DNA from: Treponema sp.
GTDB lineage: Bacteria > Spirochaetota > Spirochaetia > Treponematales > Treponemataceae
Assembly: GCA_012799545.1 (NCBI GenBank)
Contig: JAAZLA010000255.1
Span: forward strand, 1-5,986
Reading direction: 5' to 3'
Length of the DNA stretch: 5,986 bases
The translations under genes and the position numbers were made by a program. Position 1 is the stretch's first letter. Each line of letters starts with the position of its first letter. Positions 5,649-5,986 of this stretch are shown here, piece after piece. The notes beneath the pieces are model-generated. The model was given only the letters and a program-made list of their open reading frames with translations, was not told the origin of the DNA and did no database searches.

Positions 5649-5986
5649 CTATTCTAGGGCGAGACCTCTAAAGTCTTCTATTGTCGTATAGTTTTTTCTC
5701 TTCATAAAGGTTTCAATGCCCGCTATGATTTCTTCCATAGCTTGTGGGTTGGCAAAGGTTGCAACGCCGACTTGTATGGCGCTTGCTCCTGCCATGATAA
5801 ATTCTACTGCATCTATCCAGTTGCGTATGCCGCCGAGTCCAATGACGGGGATGCGATCCTTTTCTTTTTTTTCTTGCATCATTTTGCATACATCCCAAAC
5901 CATGCTCAGTGCAATGGGTTTTATTGCAGGGCCGGCAAGTCCTGCTTTTACATTATCGAAAACAGGTTTACCCCGCTCAATATTGA
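5649..5986 (-). CDS. pyrD: Dihydroorotate dehydrogenase, class IB catalytic subunit (PyrD), C-terminal fragment
   Basis: The last ~111 residues of a minus-strand gene, open through the right edge and ending at TAG (5651-5649). The enzyme oxidises dihydroorotate to orotate in UMP synthesis. The sequence shows GLAGPAIKPIAL, then IPVIGLGGIRNWIDAVEF and MAGASAIQVGVATFANP, the FMN-phosphate-binding end of the class I barrel, and a typical C-terminal helix ending with the IEDFRGLA segment. The GLxGPAIKPIAL and AxQVGxAxFxNP forms favour class IB, the type that works with the PyrK iron-sulfur/FAD subunit and NAD+. The active-site cysteine and the N terminus are outside the window, and pyrK is not seen. 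The ATG at 5903-5901 is internal, because the conserved barrel sequence continues upstream of it. The gene converges on trpA and is functionally unrelated to the trp operon. Confidence 0.93.
   Translation of the reverse strand, partial: NIERGKPVFDNVKAGLAGPAIKPIALSMVWDVCKMMQEKKEKDRIPVIGLGGIRNWIDAVEFIMAGASAIQVGVATFANPQAMEEIIAGIETFMKRKNYTTIEDFRGLALE

Noticed and set aside
5713..5898. Second minus-strand frame within the pyrD region
   Set aside because: It is an alternate frame of pyrD; the true frame gives unmistakable FMN-binding motifs.

Overview
The window is a tryptophan biosynthesis operon read left to right, followed by the tail of a pyrimidine gene on the opposite strand. The DNA is AT-rich, with many A8-A9 tracts and lysine codons mostly AAA, and it has strong AGGAGG-type Shine-Dalgarno sites. 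It therefore comes from a low-GC bacterium. A class IB PyrD next to an operon with fused trp genes would suit an anaerobic Firmicute or a Treponema-like spirochaete. This placement is a low-confidence inference, because no marker gene is present.

Layout: the 3' end of trpE (1-311); trpGD, a fused glutamine amidotransferase/anthranilate phosphoribosyltransferase (328-1953); trpCF, a fused indole-3-glycerol-phosphate synthase/phosphoribosylanthranilate isomerase (1934-3538); trpB (3584-4861); trpA (4858-5622); a 26-base convergent gap with a probable bidirectional terminator; then the 3' end of pyrD on the minus strand (5649-5986). There is no gene-free stretch longer than 45 bases. The operon promoter and any leader or attenuator lie upstream, outside the window.

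Together the genes cover chorismate to tryptophan: TrpE+TrpG make anthranilate, TrpD adds phosphoribosyl, TrpF isomerises, TrpC closes the indole ring, and TrpA/TrpB release indole and join it to serine. Gene spacing is tight (16-base gap, 20-base overlap, 45-base gap, 4-base ATGA overlap), which indicates one transcription unit. A terminator-like hairpin sits over the trpCF stop codon in the only sizeable gap.

The main surprise is the TrpG domain of trpGD. Its reading frame is intact and it still has the C-terminal HPES motif, but the nucleophilic cysteine of the usual GVCLGHQ motif is Asp86 in GIDSGFL. The SPGPGTP oxyanion-hole segment and the glutamine-contacting residues are also gone. 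It looks like a catalytically dead amidotransferase kept as a scaffold, so anthranilate synthase here may use free ammonia or borrow another amidotransferase. A milder divergence is seen in the TrpF domain, where the GGTG-type substrate loop is replaced by a Lys/Asn/Glu-rich stretch, and in TrpA, which is short at the N terminus with unusual active-site surroundings. TrpD, TrpC and TrpB look conventional.
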